Assembly (NCBI RefSeq): GCF_020283565.1
Contig: NC_060065.1
Span: 29,190,409-29,254,408 of the forward strand
From: Trifolium pratense
Taxonomy: Eukaryota; Streptophyta; Magnoliopsida; Fabales; Fabaceae
Direction of reading: 5' to 3'
Length of the DNA stretch: 64,000 nt
Position 1 is the stretch's first letter. Each line of letters begins with the position of its first letter. Of the stretch, positions 48,232 through 60,149 are shown piece by piece. Under the pieces are notes generated by a model. The model was not told the origin of the DNA and searched no databases. It saw only the letters and a program-made list of their open reading frames with translations. Made by a program: the position numbers and the translations under genes.

Positions 48232-48731
48232 CAAGGTTTTAAATTGCGGACCGCATCACCTGATGCGGCCGCAATATTGCGGATGCGGTAGGCACTGCAA
48301 CCGCATCGGACCGCAATTGCGGTGTGAACTCAAATCACACGTGATGCCGCAACGCAACCGCAACACAACAGCATTTCACCGCAACACAACGGAGTTTTGA
48401 CTGCAACGGCCGCAACGGTTCAATCCAATATTCCTTTTCGTAAAAATTCAGAGAATCTCACCTTTATTTTTTCCATTATGTCCTTTCATTTTAGAGTTTC
48501 TGTCTTCTTATGTCTCGATGACTTAAAAATGAATTAAAATTTATATAGAATTATAAGTAAAAGATATATAAGGAATTACAATAATTATAGTATTTTTTCT
48601 GTGTTTGTGCGGATAAAAAATTATTTCACGCCGCAACGGCTGCAATTGCATCGCAGTGTCCGCATTAGCCGCAATCGCAATACCTGCAACCGCAACCGCA
48701 TCCACGACCGCAACCGCAATTTAAAACCTTG
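48232..48731 (-). mobile_element. 500-bp hAT MITE, copy C (inverted)
   Basis: Reverse complement of copies A and B, same length. The 8-bp target duplication is GGACAAAC (48224-48231 and 48732-48739). The flank also contains repeated 'cgggactcaaaacaaaca' units (about 48752 and 48782). Confidence 0.93.
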
Positions 48732-49682
48732 GGACAAACACCTTAGTAAGACGGGACTCAAAACAAACACCGCACCAAGTCGGGACTCAAAACAAACAAC
48801 AAATAAATCACAGAGATGAAAATCTCAAACGAACTCAAGAATATGTGAAAATCACTTATTTAAATAAAAACGTAATTAAAAAATAATCAAGAGGGGTGAT
48901 TTTGGATCAAAATTGATCCAAAATTCTCATGGTTAGTTGATGCCTCTTATTAACAATTTTTATTTTTTCACTTTTCTCTATTCATGTTTGAGGTTTTTAA
49001 GATAGAAATTGGGCAACAATCCTAACCCAGGATGTATGCATTTGTTGAACCAAATAATAAAATGGAAAATTATAGCAATTAAATACAGCAACACATAAGT
49101 GGTGTTGAGGGAGAAGCATCGAGTATGGTGCTTGGCAATAAAGCCAATAATACAATGCATTTTCAAGTTGTAGCACCAGGAGTAGGGATTCTCTCCATTT
49201 CCAAAGAGAAATGATGTTTTCTATTATTATAGTTTTAAAATAAACCAATGATATAAATGCACGTATTTCGTGAATTGTTGACATTTGAAAATTTATACAC
49301 CAAAACTTTAGTAATTGTAGTTTCCATTTCTTTTAAGAAATGAAAAGAATCCCTGCTCTTAGCAGAGTTGTCGATTATAGCAGTCTGAATCCCAAATTTT
49401 TTTTATGGTTTTAGCTCACTGTCTATTATATGAAGAGTATGGGAAGATTAGTTGATTCCTCAAGTTGCTTATTTCCATTCTCATAGGTTGGTGTGTGGTG
49501 TTTCTTTTGTTGGATATCATACAACTTAGTATCTTTCATGTTCCAATCCTGGTGATTTTAGGATGCAAAATTGGAGCGGTGTTTAACATTTTTTTTTTTT
49601 TATCTGTGACAAAGATGGCTTAAAGTTTTAGTTAACAGGTTGTAAAAAAAGAAAAAAAAAACATTTTAGTTAACAAGTGTCA
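48732..49682. other. Intergenic up to the assembly gap
   Basis: AT-rich with no supported gene. A minus-strand open frame at 48997-49284 shows no recognisable motif. Confidence 0.3.
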
Positions 49683-49732
49683 NNNNNNNNNNNNNNNNNN
49701 NNNNNNNNNNNNNNNNNNNNNNNNNNNNNNNN
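49683..49732. other. Assembly gap (50 N)
   Basis: Exactly 50 N, a conventional placeholder. The true gap size is unknown and sequence on the two sides may not be adjacent. Confidence 1.
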
Positions 49733-51840
49733 TAAGTTACAAAGATTGGCTCTCTCTAGAAAAACAGAAATTGCTTCCTCTGCCTTATCTCTAGAAAAAC
49801 AGATCTGCCACCTCCCTTCCCCTTCATCCAAAACTTTTCCTTCAAGATGTAGCCACTCCTCCTGGTGGTACGATTGAGACCAGGCGTCGCGTCACCACCA
49901 TCTCTCAACCGTGTCGGATCGCGGGTTTTTTGGTAGGTTTTGGTGGTTTTTGGTTCTCGAAGCTCTTTTCTGTGAGTTATGTCGCGCGGTTTAGATGGCT
50001 CTGTGTTCTCTCCCTTTCTCCCGGCATCGGTTTTCGTTGGCTAGTTTGTTCGTCGACGGTATGTTCCTTCTGTTTGTGTGTTCTATGTTTATCTTGTTAT
50101 TTTGCTCGACAGTTACTACTAGTGTATGTGGCGTCTCGCATTGTTCTGTGTTTGTGTGTAACTGTTTGTGTTGTTGTTTTTGTATTGTTAATGTGATGTT
50201 GTTCTAGGTTTAGCGATCAAAGACTGTGGAGGGTTGATGACTTTTGGCCTCTTTTTGATGTGGTTTGGCTTCAAAAAACCCGAAAGGGTATGGTTCGGTT
50301 ATCCTGTAAGGGTCTGGTTACTGACGTATTGGACTCATCCCTCGAACTGAGTTCTTACGCGTTTATTTGAATCTCGTTGTGTTTGGTGACCTGGCTACTT
50401 CGAGAGACTGGTCTTCCAGGTTTGTTGAGATTTGCAGGTTTCAAGTAGTCTTGTCCGCCTACTATTTGATATTTGTGGCTCGAAAGAGTATTTATGCTTG
50501 ATGCGTTGGTCTGGGAGCTGTCGGCACTTGGATTTTGTTACCATGTTGGCGATCGATCCATTCGATGTTCTTAAACCTTAACTGTTATTGGCAAAGGTCT
50601 ACTTCTCATCTTTTTTTGTAACTTGGTTTTGTGCCCGTACGCGGGTTCTCTTGGTTGTGCCCGTGATTAGTGGATTTTTTTGTTATGGTAGTTTAGGGTT
50701 GTTCCTGTAGGTCTGTTTGATATCGATGTATCCCCTTTGAGTTGTTCCTCGGTCAGGTTTAATGTCCCCTCAGTCTTTGTATCTTTCTCTTTTAATTTAT
50801 TTAATTTTTCCTTTTGACTAAAAAAATTATGGAGGTTTTAATCTATTTTAAGAGATTTTGGGGGAATTTTTAATTTGTAATGCAAAATTAGAGATGTTTT
50901 GTCATTTAAAAGAATCTTATGGAAGATGAGCATAATTACCCATTTAGAAAATTAAATGAACATTAGTATTATAAAAAAAAAAAAAAAACAATGAACATTA
51001 GTCATTGATGCTAGCACATGCTAGCTATATTACAATTAGATATCATCAAGTAAAGATCAAAGACTGTGGAGGGTTGATGACTTTTGGCCTCTTTTTGATG
51101 TGGTTTAGCTTCAAAAAACCTAAAAGGGTATGGTTCTGTTTACATGTAAGGGTCTGGTTACGGACGTATTGGACTCATCCCTCGAACTGAGTTCTTACGC
51201 GTTTATTTGAATCCCGTTGTGTTTGGTGATCTGGCTACTTCGAGACTCTAGTGTTCCAGGTTTGTGAGATTTGCGGGTTTCAAGTCGTCTTGTCCGTCTA
51301 CTATTTGGTATTTGTGGCTCGAAAGAGTATTTATGCTTGCTGCATTGGTCAGGGAGCTGTCGGCACTTGGATTTTGTTACCATGTTGGCGGTCGATCCAT
51401 TCGCGGGTTCGCTAGGTTGTGCCTGTGATTAGTGGATTTTTTTGTTATGGTAGTTTAGGATTATTCTTGTAGGTCTGTTTTATATCGATGTATTCCCTTT
51501 GGGTTGTACCTGGATCAGATTTAATGTCCCCTCAATCTTTGTATCTTTCTCTTTTAATTTATTTAATTTTTCCTTTTGACGAAAAAAATTATGGAGGTTT
51601 TAATCTATTTTTAAGAGATTTTAGGGGAATTTATAATGTCTAATGCAAAATTTTGAACAACTGTCTAATGCAAAATTAGAGATGTTTTTGTCATTTAAAA
51701 TAATCTTATGGAAGATTAGCATAATTACCCCTTTAGAAAATGAACATTAGTATTATAAAACAACAAAAAAAAAATATGAACATTAGTCATTGATGCTAGC
51801 ACATGCTAGCTATGTTACAATTAGATATCATCAAGTAAAG
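49733..51840. repeat. Tandem duplicated repeat, LINE-UTR-like
   Basis: A unit starting 'atcaaagactgtggagggtt' at about 50215 recurs at 51055. The distal part 'cattgatgctagcacatgct' at about 51002 recurs at 51788. The two units are about 840 and 785 bp. The first has about 80 bases ('gatgttcttaaaccttaact...') that the second lacks. The T-rich end 'tttgtatctttctcttttaa' resembles LINE 3' UTRs in legumes, but no RT or endonuclease domain is visible. Open frames at 49930-50207 look spurious. Confidence 0.5.
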
Positions 51841-52440
51841 ATTAAAACGAAACATTAGTCAAACTAAATATATTTCTTTTTCTTTTTTTGATAAATCAAA
51901 CTAATTAAATTTCTATTTTGAGATTAATATAAAGTATTATATATGGAATTTAATATAAAATATTTATTATAAATACTATTTTGTAAAATATTAATTACAT
52001 TATAAAGATTAGTCAAACTAACTATATCTTTTAAAATATTAACTACAATGGTAAAAACTAGACAAAAAAAAAACTACAATGGGAAAAATTCATATTCTAC
52101 ATTATGTAAGATGTTGTTTTGACTATATTTATTTATAAACAAAAAAGATCTTCCACCCAAAAATTTCTCAACTCGAGTGTGACCGTAATAGACAACAAAA
52201 TTTCCGCTTAAAAGTTTTAATGTTGGTTACTACATTCTCATGGTTGAATTCAAATTTAAGACCCATGGTCAAGATATAAAATAAATATTCAACTTATTTC
52301 ATTTAAGTATTCTTAAGTAAATTATAATAAGGTTTAATTATATATTTTGTCCCTTACGTTTATTTTAACTTTTAAATTGGCCTTTTATGTTTTAAAAATT
52401 TCAAGTTGTTTCCTTACCTTACTGATGTCAACATAAGTTC
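51841..52440. other. AT-rich intergenic with half MITE
   Basis: The first 480 bases are AT-rich without a gene. From about 52328 the 'ggtttaattatatattttgt' and 'cccttacgtttattttaact' text is a half copy of the MITE at 39417-39770. Confidence 0.45.
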
Positions 52441-52474
52441 GTCATTTTCGTTAAATTTGAGTTAATTTTGTCAC

Positions 52475-52800
52475 GCCAAGTAGCACAACAGATGACGAAA
52501 ATACTACAAGACAAATAGAGAAAAAGCACCTAACAGAACAAATGCAACCTGCAACACTAGAACAACTCGCTCCAACACACAAAACAAACAATAATGTTGA
52601 AAAATGCATGAGTTGTTGTTTCTAGCCTACCAAATCCACCAACATAATATAATGACGAATTTAACATGACTCCTCTTTCACTTAAATTGTCCACAGTAAA
52701 TAACCTATTTTGGACTAGTCTCCACACTAGAGCTGACGTTTCCAAAGGAACCATCTAATCCAAACGTCTTTAACCTAAACCACCACCTCATCATCGTCCT
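52475..52800 (-). pseudogene. LINE reverse-transcriptase zinc-binding (zf-RVT) remnant
   Basis: The minus-strand frame 52557-52754 reads MVPLETSALVWRLVQNRLFT and continues with a DNL..RGV segment and ETTTHAFFN. This follows the 'VP.K.S.F.WRL...RLPT.DNL..RG......C..C....E...HLF..C' pattern of the zf-RVT domain of plant non-LTR retroelements. The cysteines are mostly lost. It is an isolated, decayed fragment. Confidence 0.65.
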
Positions 52801-53062
52801 CTGTTAAACAGAAATAAGCTCCATTTACTGTGTATTCCGACTTGCTCCATTTTCAGCATTTAACTCATTCATAGTCAATGTAAAACTTAGTAAATCATAC
52901 TAAAATTCAACATCAATGTTGTATTAGCCTTACAAAAACATTAGTTCTAATTGATAATAATTTGATTCAAAAAAATAAGTCTAATTTAATAAATGTTTAC
53001 ATTATGGTCATTACTTTACGCAGTACCATCTCCACGGCTCCACCACACATTCACCATATTGA

Positions 53063-55404
53063 TCAAACATTCAAATCCACATCAACTAGTGGTCTTCTAT
53101 ACAAATCTTTGTATAGCCTTTTTGCTTGAGGAAACATCAACATGTTACACGAGGATATTATTTTCTTCAATGGTCCGATTTTAACCACATCAAATGCATA
53201 TTTTTCCTTCCACATTTCAACAAACTCCGGAGGGGATGGAATAATCAAGCTTTTAATTTTCAGGCCACGTAGGAACTGCAACATGTAGTTATCATAATAG
53301 TGCCTATGAGAATATTGTCTATAATAGATAAGTAACTACTAGTTCTCATGAGAGCATAGCTCAATTGACATGGACATTGTATGAAATATGCAAGGACCAG
53401 AGTTCGAACCCTGATACTTCCACTATTCATAATCATGAATGTTACCATTACCACTATTTAAAAACCTGAAAAGTGGCTTAGGAATAGTTTTGATATACAA
53501 TAAGAGAGATATTGGAAATTGTTAGCAACTTACTGATTCAATTTCTGCCATTAATAAACGACATATTCCTTTTCCTCTATGTGCCTCAATTGTTGCGATG
53601 AAAGGCATTTCTGCAATCTCTCTCCCATTAAATCTATGGAACCATGAAATAACAATGTGCATTACAATTTGTCAACAAAACTATACCTTAGTATATAAAA
53701 TATTAACCCTATGAAATACCCATATGGCTATTTCATAGACGTAGTTATGTAAAATTTCATGTTATTTTGTAAAGTAATAAAGAACAGAAATTTCATTATT
53801 GTTAAATCTATTCATGTGATTCGATGAAGAATGAGAGCAAATCATGATATATATATTTTCTAGAAAATAAATGGGGTTGAATAAGTATCGACAAGTGGAA
53901 ATAGGATATACTCATAGTCATGTACCTAATAACAGCTGTTGCAATGACCTTGTTGTCTTCTTCGATCACAAATGTATGAAATCGGTTAAAATTAACCCTC
54001 CTCCAAATGGACCTAAACAATCAAATTTTAATATTAGAGATGAAAAAAAATCATATTATAAAAAAAAAAAAAGTTAAATTAGAGGAATGTATATTGTACC
54101 CTCATAGTGCTTACCTGCGACTATAAACAACATTTTCAACAATATCAATGTTTGTGTGTGTGTCTATAATTTTCTCAAAAGCTCCACACATTAATATCAT
54201 AGCAAGTTCAACCTTTGAGTTGATTTCCATATGGCGATTCTCAGGTTCAGGGAGTTCATCATCCATTTTGCGGACTACTCTCCAAGAATAGTTCTCGTTA
54301 ATATAATATTTGACCCCAAGTGACACCTCCATTTTATCATGTATCTTTCACAAGACAGTGACAATAAATATCATGTCAATAAACAAACCATAAAATTAAA
54401 CATAAATATAATCTAGTATTTGCTGCACAAATCATAAAAACAATAATGAATACATACCAGTTTGCAATTTGGCTCACAATATGATTTAAAACAGTTAAGC
54501 GTTTCAATTACGAAATCTCTTTCATTAGCCTGTAAGCACTCCCAATGAACTACAAAATCATATGAAAAATAAAAGAAAATTTAGCCAAGTCAAAGGTTAT
54601 AGTCATAAAAAAACAAAAGAGGTAAGTTTCAATACAATAATATTTTCACAAAGTATAAAACTATTTTAAGTTGAGTTGGCAAATGTATAATCTGAGTCTG
54701 ATTTTAAGTTAACATTTGAACCAGATTTTAATTACATATTCTTTCAAACGATTTGTTAAATTCATTAACTACTTGAGTCTAATCATATGTTAGTATATAA
54801 GAGATTTTATTTTTAATTTGAACCCCAGGTTCAACACTTATTGCCAATTTGAAATGTTTTAACTAATAAAAAATACTTACACTTTTTGTGGCATTGGCAG
54901 CATGTAACTAAATATTCGTTAATAACTCCACAATATTTGCATATGCAATACGGACATAACAATTTCGTGGAGGTATCCCCCTGTAATATATACTATAAAA
55001 AGAAAGAAAAAACATTTGTTACTCTGTATTTATTTATGTAAAACTTCAAAAATACATCAATCTATGTTGCAAAACAAATTCTAAAATAATAATAATAATA
55101 ATTCAATTACCTGCTTATCGACACAAAGAGTATGATAAGTGGAGCGACAGTTAGCACACCCGATAAATTCTCCTTCTCTTCCATCTCCACAAACCAAACA
55201 ATTAGTATCGTGTTTTCTTGGGGTTCGTCTGCCCTGATTTCCCCACTTTGGTAAATCTACCTCTCTTCTTTGGGGAGGCATATTACGTATTACCCTTCCA
55301 CGACTATCATTTCCTGACGCAGGTAGTGCTAATACTACTTTCCTCTTTTGGCCATTTGTGACACTGACATTTTTATTGTGGTTCCTAAAATTAATGTTTG
55401 ACAT
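53063..55404 (-). CDS. PHD-finger / GNAT acetyltransferase, IDM1 (ROS4)-like, compact
   Basis: Seven exons on the minus strand: 55404-55111, 54980-54881, 54549-54458, 54344-54115, 54012-53926, 53633-53534 and 53275-53063. All introns are GT-AG with matching phases, giving 371 aa. A basic GQKRK near residue 20 could be a nuclear signal. Zinc ligands follow as C69, C72, C83, C86, H91, C94 and CPYCICKYC (107-115), then CCQCHKKFHWEC (125-136), the tandem PHD layout of the family. The GNAT core includes EIAEMPFIAT (273-282) and the acetyl-CoA loop RGKGIC (287-292, RxxGxC). IDM1-type proteins bind chromatin, acetylate histone H3 and help DNA demethylation; that role is inferred. It is much shorter than typical IDM1 (over 1,000 aa) and lacks their N-terminal half. 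Confidence 0.8.
53340..53455 (+). repeat. SINE in intron 6 of the IDM1-like gene
   Basis: Contains GAGCATAGCTCAATTGACATGG (A-box-like TAGCTCAATTG) and, about 35 bases on, GAGTTCGAACCCTGAT (B box GTTCGAACC). This is the strong pol III promoter layout of plant tRNA-derived SINEs. It lies antisense to the gene, between exons 6 and 7. Confidence 0.7.
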
Positions 55405-56640
55405 CTTGAGTGGCGGTCACTGAAACTGAAATTTAGTAAAATAAAAAACAATCAAATGAGAAAAAATGGTCCATATATAGAACATAAAATCTAAGAAAAG
55501 CATAGGACCAGATACATATATAAGTCATACCTAAATGATTTTTAAGTCAAAAAATCAAAATTAAATAGATCACCAAGGCAAGACCAATTAATATCGAAAC
55601 AAATCTTAAAATTTGTAACTTAACCAGCAAAACTATTGTAAAAATTCAATTAATATATTGTTAAGTTGTAACAAGTTTATGCAAACATATAGCATATAGT
55701 AATATACTGAAAATTAACAATAATAATAAATGACTATTTTTTTCGACTAAGTAGTCAAAGTTTCACCCTTAATTCAGACCCCTGCATATTGCTATATTCT
55801 TACCAATTGTGTTGTGTTCACGGGAAATAAATGGTTATTTTAAAAATGTATAAAATAGTAAAAAAAAATAGATTAAATTATACTAATATGTATTACTAGA
55901 AAAAATTAAATCAATATATAATAGATTAATGCAATATCCCGTTCATATAAAAAAATATGAAATTTGTGTATGCGGTTTATTTTAGTTTAATTCGGTTTTG
56001 AAAAGTGAATATGCAATCCAATATGATTTGAACAGTTTTCATAGAAGAAGTCCAATAATATCCAGTTTATGCGGTTTTTCATTCTTTTTTATATGAACAT
56101 TCACACTATCAGAATATTAGTGGTCATTGGATCAAGATCAGGCGATCCTGATTCAATCTGGGTATTTTAGATTTCAAAAGAAAATGCATAGTTTTCGCGT
56201 CACCCGATCTTGATTGAATGACCACCAATTTTGCAATTGAACTACTTTGTGAGTGTATGCATTCAAAACCCATAATCATCAATCACATGATAAAGATGTG
56301 ACCTAGACATAAATTCTACTTAGATGAAATTAAAGCATACCAGCAACTTTGAAATCAAATCTTTACCTTAGATTTCGCTTGCCGGCGATTTAGATCCCTT
56401 TGAAGTTTGACCAACGATCACTGTCAAAGAAAAAATCAATAAATACACGAATTTAATGCATAAATGACAAATGTTAAAAACAATAGGTAGCTTGAGAATC
56501 CTTATGGGGCTTAGTTTGGTGAAAAATGTTTGGCGCTTAATGAGTCTGAATTGGGATTTTTTGGGCGCTTACCGGCAATCAAATCGATGGGTTGGTGCGC
56601 AGAAAAATTAGGGTTTCTCGTTTTCTGATTTATATATGTC
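55405..56640 (-). promoter_or_regulatory. 5' leader and probable 5'-UTR intron of the IDM1-like gene
   Basis: On the minus strand, GGCAAGCGAAATCTAAG is followed by GTAAAGATTTG (near 56366), and 'aaatttcagtttcag' precedes TGACCGCCACTCAAG and the ATG at 55404. This fits a leader exon ending near 56367 and a 0.95-kb intron in the 5' UTR. Transcription would start near 56500-56650. The inference rests on splice consensus only. Confidence 0.45.
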
Positions 56641-57617
56641 CTAACCAGCTGAGGAACTTAATGCTAGCTAATGTTATGGAAAATACTACCCCTAGAAACT
56701 CAACGAATCTCTTTCTTCAATTGCATGCAAGATTGATGTTGAGTTATATGGAATGTGATATGGGTTTGGGGTGATGGTGGTGGAATGAAAGAGAGAGGAG
56801 AGAGACTTTTATTTAGTTTTCATAAAATGGTTTTGGAGAATTAGGGGAAAAGTGAGTAGTTTAGGTCTTAAATACCCTCTCAACACTAAATTACTATACT
56901 GCCCCTTTTTATTCTTATTCCTTGTTTATTAACACTAGAGTCACTAGTTGGAATGGGGTGTTATTGGGTTCGAATTATTCATTCACATCGGAGACTCAAC
57001 CCATCTCATATTGTGATTCGATTGATTCGTGATTGTATGCAATCAAAATCCACAATCATCAATCACATAATAAAAACGTGACCAAAATCATCTATTTAAT
57101 TTATTGTTTGTTGATGTTTCAGATCCCTTTGAAGTTTGAGCAACAATCACTGTCAGAGAAAAAATCAATAAATCTAGGAAATGAATTCATAAATTGAAAA
57201 AGTTAAAAACAATTGCGGCGTATAATAATGCAATGATATCATACATGCTAACAATAATGGGACAATCAGTGTGGAGAAGTCTGGGAGAATCTGGGAGAAT
57301 GTTCGTATTTTTCCCATGCTTTGACGAAATTAAATACATATGTTGTGTCATCGAGTAAGACTGGGTCACTCGGCAAGAACTTTTGATGACAAGTCGTCTA
57401 CTATTGCTAGTTGTTTTGAAACTGCTCTGAAATTTGTAAGGCAATTTTGCAAAACAGATGCATGGCTATAGTGTATTTATATTGAAAAGATTGAGCTACT
57501 TTTTATTGGTTAAATAGCCTAGTGGCAAGAATTTAACACATCAAGTGTAAAAATGTTAAAATTGTGAATTCGGACCTGCGCCCAAGACATCACTTATCCT
57601 TGCAACTACCATTTGAG
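56641..57617. repeat. Upstream region with a partial duplicate of the IDM1-like leader
   Basis: Two blocks near 56258-56300 and 56388-56480 ('aatcatcaatcacat.ataaa' and 'gatccctttgaagtttga.c') recur at about 57048-57080 and 57119-57215. The leader region was therefore duplicated in part. No gene is supported in the second copy. Confidence 0.6.
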
Positions 57618-58055
57618 TAGAGCTGTTAAAACGGGCTACCAGGCCCGATTCAGGCTAGGCCGAGCAGACTTCAGGCTACATTGGGCTAGCTAAAAAGCCT
57701 GGATGAAAACGTGCCGAAAAAATTATACCGGCTTTCGGGCTAGCCCGCTTTTTTTTCCAAAGAAAAAAATTGAAAATGGCATAAAATTGCTTTTTTTTTA
57801 AAAAAAAAATGTTGTTTAGCAAGATTTTTGGAAAAAAAAAAATACATACTATACATATATATACAGGATCAACAATTTTTTCACAAATTAAACTAAATCT
57901 ATATTGCATTTTCTACACGATAAATAGGGACCATTCGTTTTCACATATTAGACCCAAGTAACCAAACCTACATTGCATTTCCATCAAACCAAATCACATC
58001 ACATCTAGTTACCAATCATCCAAAATAACACAAATTAAATCTAAGGATCACATAT
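57618..58055. mobile_element. hAT-like element end
   Basis: TAGAGCTGTTAAAACGGGCT at 57618 and the repeated 'aggctag', 'cgggctagcccgc' subterminal text are hAT-like. A possible other side with 'cgggctcaggctac' and 'ttcaggctaggccatatttt' appears at 60012-60065, after the LTR, suggesting that the LTR element inserted into this transposon. No target duplication could be matched. Confidence 0.45.
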
Positions 58056-59998
58056 TGATGACATGAATTTATACGATGTTTTTAGGCATTATTTAGGTTA
58101 GTTTTTAATTACTACTAGTAGTTTTCAAGGCCAAATGCAAGCAAATGTCTAACGAAGCGAAGTTATTTGACCAAGAAGCAAGAATTGTGGAAATTATATA
58201 AAAATGAGCAAAAAATGAAGAAATTTGCTCAAATACATCGTCGCACGATGTGCAATATCGTGCCACGATGATCCTGTTATTTATTTAAAGAAAATCTGCA
58301 TAAAAATATGAAGAAAATTTGTCCCATCGTGCCACGATAGACCCTGTGAGACATCATGACACGATGGGATTCATCATGGCATGATGTAGAAAGTCCAAAT
58401 CCAATAATCTACTTCTAATATGTTAAAATCGATTACCACCAAATTTACAAATTTATCCTTATCAGTTTTAACCACGTTTTAACTTTTGTATCCTTAATTG
58501 TAACTTCACTACAAAAATATATATAAAATATATAGAAAGAATATAAGATAAATACAATAAAAAGATTATATACTTAAAAATAGGAACAAAACAGATTATA
58601 GATATGAACAAAAGAGAACAATCTATATGCATAAAAATAACAACAAAACATATTAATACGAACAAACTTAAACAAGAAAAGAAACATAAACAATATTACT
58701 ACCAAGTTTACTACTAACCTATAATAATAATAATATAATAAAGTTAATTAGTATCAAACTTACTAAATTACCCTAAATATTCCTAATAAAATTTCTAATG
58801 TTTGATTAAGTATATACACGAGACTTTTATTTGTCACTGAAATATAAAAAATTGAATAAATTAGTTTACAAGAAAAAACACAATAATTCCACTTATATTT
58901 TAACAATAGTATATAACAATTTTTTAAATATTTAATTCTAAATAAATTTTCTACCTTAATATAATGACAAACTGAAATATCGAATAAAAGTCAATAGACC
59001 CGTGCGAATGCACGGGTCTTTAAACTAGTTTGCTATAAATAGAGCTCTTCTCCCCCTCAATTATTCATTCCTCTCATTCCACACAAGGCAACTCTCATGG
59101 AGGGGAAATCACATCAAGAGGAGAGCAAGGAGGCTTCAAGGGAAGGCAACTCCTTATCATAGGGAAATCCTTACTCCAGTGCAGCAACGAGGTTACGGTT
59201 GATGTCTAAATTTTAAAGTCTTCTGTTATGTTAATTATGCTTAGAAGTAACTAATTCCTCAAGTTAGGTCAATTAGATGAACTCCCCTAAGAATATTTGA
59301 TTCATGTAATTGGTTTGAACAATTTTATACTAATTATTATTCAGTTTATTATCTTTATCTACTATGCTACTATAATTTCATATTTGAATGCGCGCATATT
59401 TATTAATAGTCCTTAGGATTAGGTGATGTCGTGAAAACACTACTAATCCTGAAACTGAGATAATATAGCTAGCCAGAACTGAGAACAGTAATATAAGTAC
59501 CCGAGTCTAGGGGCGATAGGATTAACGGACACTTTATTAATTTTTGCATGTTTATAGTTGTTCAACCAAGGTAGGCATTAACGTTGAGAGCGTGCATAGG
59601 TTAACACGTGACAGCATGAGTTCTCCTATCTTGATTTAGTATTAGCATCTTCAATTGCAGTAGGGTGATTTTGGTATGCAAAAGCACATCTCACTATCTT
59701 AGGGTTAATTCGCCAGTAATAGGAAGAATAGTAAGTAATATAACGCCAATAACCAAATAGAAATAGGAGAGGGGATTCGAAAGTACCTAACCACTTATCT
59801 CAACTTGAAGTTATCTATCTTTATTTTATGTCTACCAACACTATCTTTTATCCAATTTACAAAGTGAATGCCAATACACTTTATTGTTTTAGTTCATAAA
59901 CGAAACTAATTGCTTTGGCATGACCTCTGTGAAGACGAACTCATTTAATTGAGAATTTATTACTCGACGACATAATAGTTCACTTGCCAATTTTTTTA
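58056..59998 (+). repeat. Athila/Tat-like LTR with a nested Helitron
   Basis: It starts TGATGACATG, like the LTR at 8506, and ends near 59998 in TTATTACTCGACGACATAAT and CACTTGCC, a lineage-typical LTR end. Iterated ATCGTGCCACGAT motifs (58240-58390) occupy the U3. A TATA box TATAAATA is at 59034-59041. No internal region is attached, so this is perhaps a solo LTR. The exact right end and target duplication are uncertain. Confidence 0.5.
58408..59028 (+). mobile_element. Non-autonomous Helitron (621 bp)
   Basis: It starts TCTACTTCTAATATG and ends with the hairpin GACCCGTGC-GAAT-GCACGGGTC (stem 9 bp), then TTTAAACTAG. It lies between A (58407) and T (59029), matching Helitron rules (5' TC, 3' CTRR, AT target, hairpin about 10 bases from the end). 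The interior is AT-rich without Rep/helicase. It separates the LTR motif cluster from the LTR TATA box. Confidence 0.8.
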
Positions 59999-60149
59999 AT
60001 TCTAATTTATTCGGGCTCAGGCTACCCATGGCTCATTCAGGCTAGGCCATATTTTAAACAGACTTTAACGAGCACGGTGACGGTGGTTCTACAAGTGTAC
60101 AGAATCGCTACCAAGTAATATATGAAATTCTGGCACACTAGTGTTAAGA
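59999..60149. other. Short repeat-rich spacer before the SIRE-type LTR
   Basis: Holds the 'cgggctcaggctac' text noted above and 'tacaagtgtacagaatcgct', which looks like another LTR fragment. TAAGA (60145-60149) is the candidate target duplication of the copia LTR. Confidence 0.4.

Noticed and set aside
49930..50207. Cys/Val/Leu-rich frames of 70-88 codons after the gap
   Set aside because: Low-complexity T/G-rich repeat sequence; the frames overlap each other and match no domain known to me.
53340..53455. Possible tRNA gene
   Set aside because: A and B boxes are present but no cloverleaf or acceptor stem can be drawn; a SINE fits better.
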